A DNA stretch of 64,000 nt. Source: Paracoccus sp. IB05 (GTDB taxonomy: Bacteria > Pseudomonadota > Alphaproteobacteria > Rhodobacterales > Rhodobacteraceae). The stretch spans positions 1 through 64,000 of the forward strand of contig NZ_JAEFCF010000001.1 of the NCBI RefSeq assembly GCF_016405985.1. The letters are read 5' to 3'. Under the pieces are notes generated by a model. The model saw nothing but the letters and a program-made list of their open reading frames with translations. It ran no database searches and was not told the origin of the DNA. This document shows, one piece after another, positions 25,622 to 34,452 of this stretch. The position numbers and the translations under genes are program-made. Position 1 is the stretch's first letter. Every line of letters begins with the position of its first letter.

Positions 25622-27226
25622 ATGAAAAAACTGATCCTTTCTACGGCCCTTGCCACCATGATGGCCATGAGCCCGACGCTGGCCGAGACCCCCACCCCGG
25701 GCGGCAATATGATCGTGACCTACAAAGACGATGTCGCGACGCTCGACCCGGCCATCGGCTATGACTGGCAGAACTGGTCGATGATCAAATCGGTCTTTGA
25801 CGGGCTGATGGATTATGAGCCGGGCACCACCACGCTGCGCCCCGGTCTGGCCGAAAGCTACGAGATTTCCGAAGACGGGCTGACCTATACGTTCAAACTC
25901 CGCCCTGGCGTGAAGTTCCACAATGGCCGTGAGATGACCTCGGAAGACGTGGTCTACTCGATCAACCGCGTGGTGGATCCGGCAACGCAATCACCGGGCC
26001 AGGGTTTTTTCGGCATGATCGACGGCTTTGACGCCACCGCCGCTGACGGCTCGGCGCTGACCGGCGTTTCGGCGCCGGATGCCGCGACGGTGGTGTTCAG
26101 ACTGTCGCGTCCCGATGCGACCTTCCTCCATGTCATGGCGCTGAACTTCTCTTATGTGGTGCCGAAAGAGGTGGTCGAGGCCGAGGGTGCCGATTTCGGC
26201 AAAAAGCCGGTCGGGACCGGCGCGTTTAAACTGACGGAATGGACGCTTGGCCAGCGCCTCGTCTTCGAGAAAAACGCGGATTACTGGATTTCAGGCGTTC
26301 CCTATCTCGACAGCTTCACGGTTGAGGTCGGCCAGGAGCCGGTCGTGGCGCTGTTGCGGGCGCAAAACGGCGAAGTGGATATTCCCGGCGACGGCATCCC
26401 GCCCGCGAAATTCGTCGAGGTGATGAGCGACCCGGCCCAGGCCGCGAATGTGGTCGAAGGCGGCCAGCTCCATACCGGCTATGTCACGATGAACGTCACC
26501 GCAGCCCCCTTTGACAGGGTCGAGGTGCGTCGCGCGGTCAATATGGCAATCAACAAGGACCGCATCGTCCAGGTGATCAATGGCCGTGCGGTTCCGGCGA
26601 ACCAGCCTCTGCCGCCCTCGATGCCCGGCTATACCAAAGACTATGCGGGCTATGCCTATGACGTCGACGCGGCAAAGGCGCTGCTGAGCGAGGCCGGCTA
26701 CGCAGACGGGTTCGAGACCGAGCTTTACGTGATGAACACCGATCCGAACCCGCGGATCGCGCAGGCGATCCAGCAGGATCTGAAGGCCATCGGCATCACC
26801 GCCAATATCCGCTCGCTCGCCCAGGCCAATGTGATCGAGGCCGGCGGCGCCGGTACCGCTCCGATGATCTGGTCCGGTGGCATGGCCTGGATCGCCGACT
26901 TCCCCGATCCCTCGAACTTCTACGGCCCGATCCTCGGCTGTGGCGGCGCGGTCGAAGGCGGCTGGAACTGGTCGAAATACTGCAATGCCGATCTCGACGC
27001 GCTGGCGGCGAAAGCCGACAGCACCGTTGATCCGGCGAAAGCGGATGAGCGCCTGAAACTCTGGTCCGATGTCTATATGGGCGTGATGGAAGATGCCCCC
27101 TGGGCGCCGGTGTTCAACGAACAGCGCTTTACGCTGAAATCGCCGCGTATGGGCGGGGCGGATGCGCTTTATGTCGATCCGGTCTCGATCCCGGTCAATT
27201 ACGATTACGTCTATATCAAGGAGTGA
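25622..27226 (+). CDS. ABC transporter substrate-binding protein, family 5 (DppA/OppA type)
   Basis: 534-residue periplasmic protein. Signal peptide MKKLILSTALATMMAMSPTLA, then SBP_bac_5 features (TLDPAIGYDWQNWSMIKSVFDGL, SYEISEDGLTYTFKLRPGVKFHNG, VNMAINKDRIVQ). ATG follows AGGAGAGAAAC. As a member of the amiCR operon it probably recognises an amide or short peptide-like compound rather than general dipeptides (inference). Confidence 0.88.
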   Translation: MKKLILSTALATMMAMSPTLAETPTPGGNMIVTYKDDVATLDPAIGYDWQNWSMIKSVFDGLMDYEPGTTTLRPGLAESYEISEDGLTYTFKLRPGVKFHNGREMTSEDVVYSINRVVDPATQSPGQGFFGMIDGFDATAADGSALTGVSAPDAATVVFRLSRPDATFLHVMALNFSYVVPKEVVEAEGADFGKKPVGTGAFKLTEWTLGQRLVFEKNADYWISGVPYLDSFTVEVGQEPVVALLRAQNGEVDIPGDGIPPAKFVEVMSDPAQAANVVEGGQLHTGYVTMNVTAAPFDRVEVRRAVNMAINKDRIVQVINGRAVPANQPLPPSMPGYTKDYAGYAYDVDAAKALLSEAGYADGFETELYVMNTDPNPRIAQAIQQDLKAIGITANIRSLAQANVIEAGGAGTAPMIWSGGMAWIADFPDPSNFYGPILGCGGAVEGGWNWSKYCNADLDALAAKADSTVDPAKADERLKLWSDVYMGVMEDAPWAPVFNEQRFTLKSPRMGGADALYVDPVSIPVNYDYVYIKE

Positions 27227-27235
27227 GCACGGATC

Positions 27236-28195
27236 ATGTGTAAGCACTGCAATCATACGATCCACGCCCATCAGCACCATTTCGGCTGGGACAATTCTTT
27301 CGCGCCCGCCCTGAAAGCCGCTCCGGGTGAGACGATCCTGTTCCAGTGCCTCGACAGTTCCGGGGGCCAGCTTGGCCCCCGCTCGACTGTCGCGGATGTG
27401 GCGGCGCTGGATTTTGGCAAGATCAACCCGGTCTCCGGGCCGGTCTTTGTCGATGGCGCAAAGCCGGGGGACGTGCTGAAGGTCACGATTGACAGCTTCA
27501 CGCCGCAACAGCGCGACGGCGCAGGCTTTGGCTGGACCGCAAATATCCCGGGCTTCGGCCTTCTGACCGACCAGTTCGAAGAGCCGGCGCTGAATGTCTG
27601 GAAATTCGATGCGACCAGCCTGGAACCCGCCCTGTTCGGCCGTCACGCCCGTGTTCCGCTGAAACCCTTCGCCGGCACCATCGGCAATGCGCTGGCCGAG
27701 GCAGGGCATCATTCGATCGTGCCGCCGCGCCGGGTGGGCGGCAATCTCGACATCCGTGATCTGAGCGCCGGAACAACACTTTACCTGCCGGTCGAGGTCG
27801 AAGGCGCGCTGTTTTCCGTAGGGGACACCCATGCGGCCCAGGGCGATGGCGAGGTCTGCGGCACTGCGATTGAAAGCCCGTTCGATGTGGTACTGACCCT
27901 TGACCTGATCAAAGGCCAGCCGCTGAAAACCCCGCGCTTCACCACACCAGGGCCGGTCACGCGCCATCTTGACGCGAAAGGCTATGAAGCGACGACGGGC
28001 ATCGGACCCGATCTCTGGACGGCGGCGAAGGATGCGGTTTCGGCGATGATCGACCTGCTCTGCGTGACGCAGAAACTCGAGCCGGTCGACGCCTATATGC
28101 TCTGTTCGGTCTGCGGCGATCTCAGAATCTCCGAGATTGTCGATATGCCGAATGTTGTGGTCAGCTTCTACTTCCCGCGTGCGGTTTTCGAATGA
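27236..28195 (+). CDS. Acetamidase/formamidase family protein
   Basis: 319-residue cytosolic hydrolase of the FmdA/AmdA family that splits short-chain amides to acid plus ammonia. Visible: HHFGWDNSFAPALKAAPGETILFQC, GPVFVDGAKPGDVLKV, GMxGN-equivalent region around HAAQGDGEVCGTAIE, with the metal-binding Asp/Glu and His. Starts with MCKHCNHTIHAHQHH, a Cys/His-rich head that could bind metal. Placed between the binding-protein gene and the ATPase gene of its own importer, ten bases after the former. Confidence 0.87.
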   Translation: MCKHCNHTIHAHQHHFGWDNSFAPALKAAPGETILFQCLDSSGGQLGPRSTVADVAALDFGKINPVSGPVFVDGAKPGDVLKVTIDSFTPQQRDGAGFGWTANIPGFGLLTDQFEEPALNVWKFDATSLEPALFGRHARVPLKPFAGTIGNALAEAGHHSIVPPRRVGGNLDIRDLSAGTTLYLPVEVEGALFSVGDTHAAQGDGEVCGTAIESPFDVVLTLDLIKGQPLKTPRFTTPGPVTRHLDAKGYEATTGIGPDLWTAAKDAVSAMIDLLCVTQKLEPVDAYMLCSVCGDLRISEIVDMPNVVVSFYFPRAVFE

Positions 28196-29949
28196 CCATG
28201 CCCGCGCTTTCCCCCGCTGATGATGTGGTGCTTTCGCTGCGGGACCTAAAGGTCTCGGCACGCTCCGACCAGGGGCTGATCCCCCTTATCGAGGGACTGA
28301 GCCTTGAGCTCAGACGCGGCGAGACCCTGGCGATTGCGGGGGAAAGCGGCTCGGGGAAGTCGATCACCTCGCTCGCCATCATGGGGTTGTTGCCGCAGCC
28401 AGCGGTCAGGGTCACCGGCGGCACGATCCATCTGGGCGAGACCGAGCTGACCGGCCTTTCCGAGGCAAAGATGCAACGCCTGCGTGGTGCCCGGATCGCC
28501 ATGATCTTTCAGGAGCCGATGACGGCCCTGAACCCGGTCATGTCCATCGGCCGCCAGCTGACCGAGGCGATCCGGGCGCATGAGGCGCTGTCGATGCGCG
28601 AGGCCCGCGCCCGTGCGCTTGAGGCGCTGAAGGCGGTGCGGCTGTCGCAGCCCGAGCGCAGGCTGGAGCAATTCCCGCATGAGCTTTCCGGGGGCATGCG
28701 GCAGCGCGTGATGATCGCCATGGCGATTGCGCTGAAACCCGATGTGCTGATCGCCGATGAGCCGACCACGGCGCTGGATGTGACGGTGCAGCGCGAAGTG
28801 CTGGATCTGATCCGCGATCTGCAACGCGATCTGGGCACGGCGGTCATTCTGATCACGCATGACATGGGCGTGGTCGCCGAAATGGCCGACCGGGTGATCG
28901 TGATGCAAAAGGGCCGGGTCGTAGAGACCGCCCCGACGATCGACCTCTTCGACGCCCCCCGCGAAACCTATACGCGTGAGCTGCTCGCCGCCGTGCCAAG
29001 GATCGGCGGGGGGCCGGCGCGGACCGCGACGGCGACAGAGGATGTGCTGGTGCGCTACCAGGACGTCTCGGTCCGCTTTCCGATCCGCCAGGGGTTGCTC
29101 GGTCGGGTGACGGCGCAGGTTCATGCGGTTGAACAGGTTTCGCTGGAGATTTTCAAAGGCGAGACGCTGTCGCTGGTCGGCGAATCCGGCTGCGGGAAAT
29201 CGACCATGGCGCGGGCGCTGGTCGGTCTCGTGCCCCATAGCGGGCGGATCGAGGTCGCAGGCCGCGCATTGGCAGAGCTTGACGGACCCGCGCGCAAGGC
29301 GCTGCGCCGGGATTTGCAGATCGTCTTCCAGGACCCGATGGCGGCGCTTGATGCGCGGATGACGGTCGGCGAACTGATCCGCGAGCCGCTGCTGATCCAT
29401 GGTATCGGCACGGCTGCAGAACAGCGCGCAAGGGTCTGTGACCTGCTGGAGCGGGTTGGTCTGACGGCTGCGGTCTATAATCGCTACCCGCATCAGTTTT
29501 CCGGCGGTCAGCGGCAGCGGATCTGCATCGCCCGCGCGCTGGCGCTGAAGCCGAAACTGATCGTCTGCGATGAAAGCGTCGCTGCGCTGGATGTGTCGAT
29601 CCAGGCGAAGGTGCTGGAGCTGCTGCGCGATCTGCAGCGCGAGATGGGGGTGAGTTTCCTCTTCATCAGCCATGACATGGCGGTGGTCGAGAATGTCTCG
29701 GACCGGGTGGCGGTGATGTATCTTGGCCAGATTGTCGAGATGGGCTCGCGCGCGCAGCTGTTTGGCAACCCGCAGCACCCCTATACGCAGCGTCTTCTGG
29801 CCGCTGTGCCGGTGCCCGATCCGAAACGCCCGCGCGCGGCAGCGGCCCGCATGGCGGGCGAGATCCCGAGCCCGGTCTGGCCTTTGGGCCAGGGACCGGC
29901 CCGCGTGCGACTGGAAGATATCGGCGGCGGCCACCTCGTCGCGCGGTAA
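28192..29949 (+). CDS. Fused dual ATP-binding protein of a Dpp/Opp-type ABC transporter
   Basis: 585 residues carrying two complete NBDs, equivalent to DppD plus DppF. First: Walker A GESGSGKS (about residue 55), signature LSGGMRQRVMIAMAI, Walker B VLIADEPTTALDVTVQ. Second: Walker A GESGCGKS (about 330), signature FSGGQRQRICIARAL, Walker B LIVCDESVAALDVSIQ, where the usual DEPxSALD is DESVAALD, as in many fused members. ATGA overlap with the formamidase gene. Last gene of the amide operon; converges on the FGGY kinase gene 9 bases away. Confidence 0.9.
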   Translation: MTMPALSPADDVVLSLRDLKVSARSDQGLIPLIEGLSLELRRGETLAIAGESGSGKSITSLAIMGLLPQPAVRVTGGTIHLGETELTGLSEAKMQRLRGARIAMIFQEPMTALNPVMSIGRQLTEAIRAHEALSMREARARALEALKAVRLSQPERRLEQFPHELSGGMRQRVMIAMAIALKPDVLIADEPTTALDVTVQREVLDLIRDLQRDLGTAVILITHDMGVVAEMADRVIVMQKGRVVETAPTIDLFDAPRETYTRELLAAVPRIGGGPARTATATEDVLVRYQDVSVRFPIRQGLLGRVTAQVHAVEQVSLEIFKGETLSLVGESGCGKSTMARALVGLVPHSGRIEVAGRALAELDGPARKALRRDLQIVFQDPMAALDARMTVGELIREPLLIHGIGTAAEQRARVCDLLERVGLTAAVYNRYPHQFSGGQRQRICIARALALKPKLIVCDESVAALDVSIQAKVLELLRDLQREMGVSFLFISHDMAVVENVSDRVAVMYLGQIVEMGSRAQLFGNPQHPYTQRLLAAVPVPDPKRPRAAAARMAGEIPSPVWPLGQGPARVRLEDIGGGHLVAR

Positions 29950-29957
29950 GCGCCGCG

Positions 29958-31565
29958 TTACGCCCCGCGCGCGCGCCGCGCCGCCTCTTGCAGCGCGGTA
30001 AAGACCTGAAAGCGCCGCTCATGCAGCGCTTTCACCCCGCCGCCCGCCGGCTGATGCGCCTCTCCGGGTGCGGACAATCCGGCCATGGCGGCGCGCATAT
30101 CGGGGAAGAGCCCCCCCGCCACCGCGCCCAGCGTGGCCGAACCCAGCAGCACCGGCTCATCCGAGGCCGAGCCCATCACCACCCGCCCGGTGGCATCGGC
30201 CAGGATCTGGCGGATCAGCCGCGATTCCCCGGCGCCGCCGGAAATCACGATGTTTTCGACCCTGGCCCCGGCCGCATCCTGCACATCAAGGATCTGCCTG
30301 AGCCCGTAAGCCACGCCGCAGATCCCGGCGAGGTAAAGCGCCTCGAGATTTTCCAGGTCGCGCTCCATCCCGAGGCCGGCGATCACCGCGCGGGCATGCG
30401 GATCGGCATGGGGCGCGCGGTTGCCAAGGAATTCCGGCACCACATGCAGCTCCCCCGCCAGCGCTGCCGCCTGTGACAGATCAGGCGCGCGGGCAAGGAT
30501 CCGCTGCGTCAGCCAGAGCGCCAGTGACTGGCCCCCGGCCTGGGCCTCCGCCCTGGCCCCGGCGCTTGCGGGGTGGAAGTCGAGCAGCTGGTCAATCGCC
30601 GCCCCCGCCGCCGACTGCCCGCCTTCGCTGAGCCAGAGTCCCGGAACCATGGCATTGAAATACGGGCCCCAGACCCCGGGCACGAAAACCGGCTCCGCGG
30701 TCGAGGTCATGGTGCAGGACGAGGTGCCGAAAACATAGGCCATATGGGTCAGGGGCGAGCCCTCGATCCCGACCGTGCCGATACCACCGGCATGGGCGTC
30801 AATCATCCCCGCCGCAACCGGCGTGCCGGGCGCAAGGCCGAGATCCGCCGCCGCCGCCGCCGTCAGCCCCTGGCCAAGGGCGGTTCCCGGCGGCACCACA
30901 TGCGTCCCGATACGGGTGAACTGCTCATCGGCCAGCTCTTCCAGCCCGATCTGGCGGAAGTAAGACGGATCCCAGCGGTTTTCATGTGCCAGATAGGTCC
31001 ATTTGCAGGTGACGGTACAGGTCGAACGCGCCTCATCCCCGGTCGCTTTCCAGGTCAGGAAATCCGCCAGATCAAAGAAATGCCGCGCGCCCGCGAAGAC
31101 CTGCGGCCGGTTTTCTTTCAGCCATAAAAGCTTGGGCGTCTCCATCTCGGGCGAGATTTTGCCGCCGACATAGGCCAGAACCGCATGGCCCTGTGCGTTG
31201 ATCCGTTCGGCCTGATCGACCGCGCGGTGATCCATCCAGACGATCACATCGCGCGCCGGGTCTTCCGACGGGCCCACGGGCAGCGACACGCCGCCCTCGC
31301 CCAGAACCACCAGCGAACAGGTCGCATCAAAGCCGATCCCGGCGACGAGGGCAGGATCTGCCCCCGCCATCACCTCGCGCACGGATTCTGCCACCGCTCC
31401 CCAGATCTGCGCGCTGGATTGTTCGACCATCGCCCCCGGCCCGCGCCAGAGCGTGATCTCGCGCTTTGCTGATGCGAGCAGGCGGCCGGTCTGGTCAAAC
31501 AGCCCGGCACGGGCGCTGCCGGTGCCGACATCGACACCGATCAGATATTTGGGTTCGGTGGTCAT
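29958..31565 (-). CDS. FGGY-family carbohydrate kinase, probable D-ribulokinase
   Basis: 535-residue sugar kinase. N-terminal phosphate loop YLIGVDVGTGSARAGLFD, substrate region MVEQSSAQIW...VIVWMDHRA, second half SGGAGESRLIRQILADATGRVV. Length and the DHRA pattern match ribulokinases of the FGGY group. Ends the operon behind a ribitol 2-dehydrogenase, so it would phosphorylate D-ribulose to D-ribulose 5-phosphate for the pentose-phosphate pathway. ATG at 31565 lies ten bases after the dehydrogenase stop. Confidence 0.83.
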   Translation of the reverse strand: MTTEPKYLIGVDVGTGSARAGLFDQTGRLLASAKREITLWRGPGAMVEQSSAQIWGAVAESVREVMAGADPALVAGIGFDATCSLVVLGEGGVSLPVGPSEDPARDVIVWMDHRAVDQAERINAQGHAVLAYVGGKISPEMETPKLLWLKENRPQVFAGARHFFDLADFLTWKATGDEARSTCTVTCKWTYLAHENRWDPSYFRQIGLEELADEQFTRIGTHVVPPGTALGQGLTAAAAADLGLAPGTPVAAGMIDAHAGGIGTVGIEGSPLTHMAYVFGTSSCTMTSTAEPVFVPGVWGPYFNAMVPGLWLSEGGQSAAGAAIDQLLDFHPASAGARAEAQAGGQSLALWLTQRILARAPDLSQAAALAGELHVVPEFLGNRAPHADPHARAVIAGLGMERDLENLEALYLAGICGVAYGLRQILDVQDAAGARVENIVISGGAGESRLIRQILADATGRVVMGSASDEPVLLGSATLGAVAGGLFPDMRAAMAGLSAPGEAHQPAGGGVKALHERRFQVFTALQEAARRARGA

Positions 31566-31574
31566 GGCAGTGCC

Positions 31575-32303
31575 TCAGAGATCAAAGGTCGCGGGCAGGA
31601 TCACCAGATCGCGGATCGTCACGGTCCGGGGACGGGTCAGCATGAAGAGAACCGCTTCCGCCACTTCTTTCGCCTGCATCAGGCTGCCATTGGCCAGCGC
31701 CTCATCCATCTTCGCTTTCGGCCAGGCATCCAGCAGCGCGGTCACGACCGGGCCGGGCAGCACCGCGCCGACCCTGACGCCATGCGGCGCGACCTGGCGG
31801 CGGGTGGCATGGACAAAGCCCTGAACCGCAAATTTCGAGGCGGTATAGACCGGCTCCCAGATCACCGGCACCACGCCCGCGACCGAGGAGGTGAAGAGGA
31901 TATCCCCGGATTTCTGTGCGATCAGATGCGGCAGCACCGCATGGACAGACCGGAAAGCCGCGTTGATGTTCAGGTTCAGCATCCGGTCCCAGGCGTCGGG
32001 GTCGCCCTCGGCCACCGGACCGCCGATATAGGCGCCGGCATTGGCGTAGAAGACATCCAGCCGCCCGGCGAGTTCAAGGATCTTCGGCAGGATCGCCGAG
32101 ACCTGTTTGCCATCCAGCAGATCCACGACCAAAGGCAGCGCATTCGGACCCATTTCGGCGCAAAGCTGCTTAAGCCGGTCTTCGGCGCGGTCAATCAGCA
32201 CCACTTTCGCGCCGGCATCGACCAGGGTGCGGGCGCATTCCAGCCCGATCCCCGAGGCCGCTCCGGTGATCGCAACCACCTTGCCCTGCATTGATTCAGC
32301 CAT
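31575..32303 (-). CDS. SDR oxidoreductase, ribitol 2-dehydrogenase type
   Basis: 242-residue short-chain dehydrogenase. NAD motif TGAASGIG (residues 13-20), NAG (88-90), catalytic Ser139/140, Tyr153 and Lys157 (YTASK). The stretches [15 protein letters not shown] and [26 protein letters not shown] closely resemble ribitol dehydrogenases of rhizobia and rhodobacteria as I remember them. Oxidises ribitol to D-ribulose. Sits between the importer and the kinase genes, consistent with ribitol catabolism. Confidence 0.82.
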   Translation of the reverse strand: MAESMQGKVVAITGAASGIGLECARTLVDAGAKVVLIDRAEDRLKQLCAEMGPNALPLVVDLLDGKQVSAILPKILELAGRLDVFYANAGAYIGGPVAEGDPDAWDRMLNLNINAAFRSVHAVLPHLIAQKSGDILFTSSVAGVVPVIWEPVYTASKFAVQGFVHATRRQVAPHGVRVGAVLPGPVVTALLDAWPKAKMDEALANGSLMQAKEVAEAVLFMLTRPRTVTIRDLVILPATFDL

Positions 32304-32343
32304 TTCTTAACTCCTGTATATCAGTCCCGGCCACAGCCGTGTC

Positions 32344-33591
32344 TCAGCCGCGCCCATGGGTCGCACGCGACTGCCGGGCAAGGGAATCGACAATCACCGC
32401 TATGGCAAGCACAGCCCCGGTGATCATGTAACGCAGGCTCGACGACAGGTTCAGAAGCGTCAGCCCGTTGGAAATCGCCTGGATCACGATGATGCCCAAA
32501 AGCGCCGCCCAGGCAGAACCGCGCCCGCCAAAGAGCGATGTGCCCCCGATCACCGCCGCCGCAATGGCGTTGAGGTTCACATCCCCCGTTCCTGCCTGCT
32601 GGCTGGAAGAGGCAAGACGCCCTGCCGCCAGCACCCCGCCCAGAGCGGCCAGGGTGGAACACAGCATGAAGGCCGAATAGTAGATCCGCCGCACATTGAT
32701 GCCCGACCGCCGCGCCGCCTCGCGGTTGCCGCCGACCGCGAAAAGCGAACGGCCCCATTTGGTGCGGGTCAGCGCATATTGCATCGCAACGACAAGGCCG
32801 ACGAACAGCCCGAACATCCACGGCACGCCGCGGCCAAGGTTCAGATACCAGACCGCAAATTGCAGCGCCGCCGTCAGCACGACCGCCTTGATCAGCAAAA
32901 GGCTCAGCGGTATCGCGGTCAGCCCGGCGGCGCGGCGGCGTTTCGCGGTGTTCAGCCCGCCAAAGAGCACGACAAGCCCCGGGATCAGCGCGAGGCCATG
33001 CGACAGCCAGGCCGGCATGACCAGAAGCTGGCCAAAGGCCACCAGCGGCGAGGAAAACGGCAGGTTGATCGAGCCGGTCGGCCCAAGAATGTAAAGCTGC
33101 ATCCCCAGAATGGCGAGAAGCCCCGCGAGGGTCGCCACGAAACTCGGCATGCCAAGCCTTGTATAAAGCGTGGCATAGACAAAGCCGATCACCATGCCCG
33201 CAAGCAAAGCCGCGCCAATTGCCACTGGCAAAGGCAGGCCCATATTCACCCAGATCACACCCACCAGGGCTGAGGCGAAACCGCTCATCGAGCCCACGGA
33301 AAGGTCGATCTCTCCCAGCATCAGCACGCAGACGATGCCAAGCGAGATCACCCCCACTGTCGCGCAGTCAAAAAGCAGGTTCACAAGGTTATTCGGCAGC
33401 AGGAACACCGGGTTCAGGCTGGAGAAAACCACCGAGATCACCACCAGCCCGACCGCGACCGGCAGGATGCCCAGATCGCCCGCCCGCACCCGGTCGATGA
33501 AGAGCCGCACCGCACCGGTAAGGCTGTCATCGTTTCTGACCCGCTCATCGGCGCGGTCAAGCGGTTTGGGGGCGAGTTTCACGTCACTCAT
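32344..33591 (-). CDS. Sugar ABC transporter permease (RbsC/XylH type)
   Basis: 415-residue permease with about ten hydrophobic segments. BPD_transp_2 signatures: IVCVLMLGEIDLSVGSMSGFASAL, GGNREAARRSGINVRRI, and GGTSLFGGRGSAWAALLG. Longer than RbsC (321), closer to XylH (about 400). ATG at 33591 overlaps the ATPase gene by 8 bases; 15 more codons upstream are open but overlap further. Confidence 0.88.
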   Translation of the reverse strand: MSDVKLAPKPLDRADERVRNDDSLTGAVRLFIDRVRAGDLGILPVAVGLVVISVVFSSLNPVFLLPNNLVNLLFDCATVGVISLGIVCVLMLGEIDLSVGSMSGFASALVGVIWVNMGLPLPVAIGAALLAGMVIGFVYATLYTRLGMPSFVATLAGLLAILGMQLYILGPTGSINLPFSSPLVAFGQLLVMPAWLSHGLALIPGLVVLFGGLNTAKRRRAAGLTAIPLSLLLIKAVVLTAALQFAVWYLNLGRGVPWMFGLFVGLVVAMQYALTRTKWGRSLFAVGGNREAARRSGINVRRIYYSAFMLCSTLAALGGVLAAGRLASSSQQAGTGDVNLNAIAAAVIGGTSLFGGRGSAWAALLGIIVIQAISNGLTLLNLSSSLRYMITGAVLAIAVIVDSLARQSRATHGRG

Positions 33592-34381
33592 GATGCTCCT
33601 CCGCCGCCTTGCGGCTTGCGCGGCGCGAGACCGCATTTTCCGACGCGCCGGTGATGGCGGCGACCAGCTCCTGGTTGCTGGACCCGGGCGTGAAGACCCC
33701 GCCGTTCTTCCCCAGCCTCAGCACCACGATCCGGTCCGCCACCGCGCGGACATCTTCCATATTATGGCTGATGACGATCACACCGAGCCCGCGCGCGCGC
33801 ACCCGGTCGATCAGGTTCAGAACCTCGGCCGTCTGCGCCACGCCAAGCGCCGCCGTCGGCTCGTCCAGCATGATGATCTTCGGATCCGTCAGCAGCGAGC
33901 GCGCAATCGCCACCGTCTGGCGCTGCCCGCCCGAAAGCGAGGCGACGGGTTCGCGCACCGAAGGGATCCGCGCCGCAAGTTCACGCAGCAGCGTCCAGGC
34001 CCGGACCTCCATCTGCACCTCGTCAAGGCGCCAGGGGCTCAGCTCATGGCCGAGAAACAGGTTCGAGACGACATCGAGGTTTTCGCACAAAGCGAGGTCC
34101 TGGAAGACGGTTGCAATTCCCAGATCCAGCGCTTTGGCCGGGCTGTCGAGGGTCACGGGTTTCCCCATGAACCGCACCTCGCCCGCCGAGGGCTGATGCA
34201 CCCCCGCCAGCACCTTCACCAGCGTCGATTTACCGGCACCATTATCGCCGACCAGCGCCACGACCTCACCGGCATGGACTTCGAGTTCGATATCGCTCAG
34301 TGCCGACACGGCCCCGAAATTCTTTGAAACACCTGTGAGCTGCAACAGCAGCTCCCCTTTCGGGGGATTGTCGTCACTCAT
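33584..34381 (-). CDS. Sugar ABC transporter ATP-binding protein (single NBD, FrcA type)
   Basis: 265 residues with one NBD, unlike the double RbsA. Walker A GDNGAGKS, signature LSGGQRQTVAIARSLL, Walker B IIMLDEPTAALGV (Gly in place of the usual Ser/Asp). GDNGAGKS instead of GENGAGKS is typical of the fructose/xylose subgroup in alphaproteobacteria. Separated from the binding-protein gene by a strong hairpin. Confidence 0.88.
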   Translation of the reverse strand: MSDDNPPKGELLLQLTGVSKNFGAVSALSDIELEVHAGEVVALVGDNGAGKSTLVKVLAGVHQPSAGEVRFMGKPVTLDSPAKALDLGIATVFQDLALCENLDVVSNLFLGHELSPWRLDEVQMEVRAWTLLRELAARIPSVREPVASLSGGQRQTVAIARSLLTDPKIIMLDEPTAALGVAQTAEVLNLIDRVRARGLGVIVISHNMEDVRAVADRIVVLRLGKNGGVFTPGSSNQELVAAITGASENAVSRRASRKAAEEHHE

Positions 34382-34406
34382 CGCTGCACCTTCCGCAACA
34401 GAATGA

Positions 34407-34439
34407 GGCCCGACCGCCAGGGAGCGCGGCGGTCGGGCC
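34407..34439 (-). terminator. Strong hairpin between sugar-binding protein and ATPase genes
   Basis: A perfect 12-bp stem (GGCCCGACCGCC at 34407-34418 and its complement at 34428-34439) with a 9-base loop, followed on the minus strand by TCATTCT. Typical of importer operons in which an excess of binding protein is made by partial termination or mRNA 3'-end protection. Confidence 0.65.
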
Positions 34440-34452
34440 AGAGCACGGGACC

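Noticed and set aside
26291-28261. 656-codon minus-strand frame opposite the binding protein and formamidase genes
   Set aside because: It runs through two well-supported genes on the other strand and has no domain signature; a codon-bias shadow.
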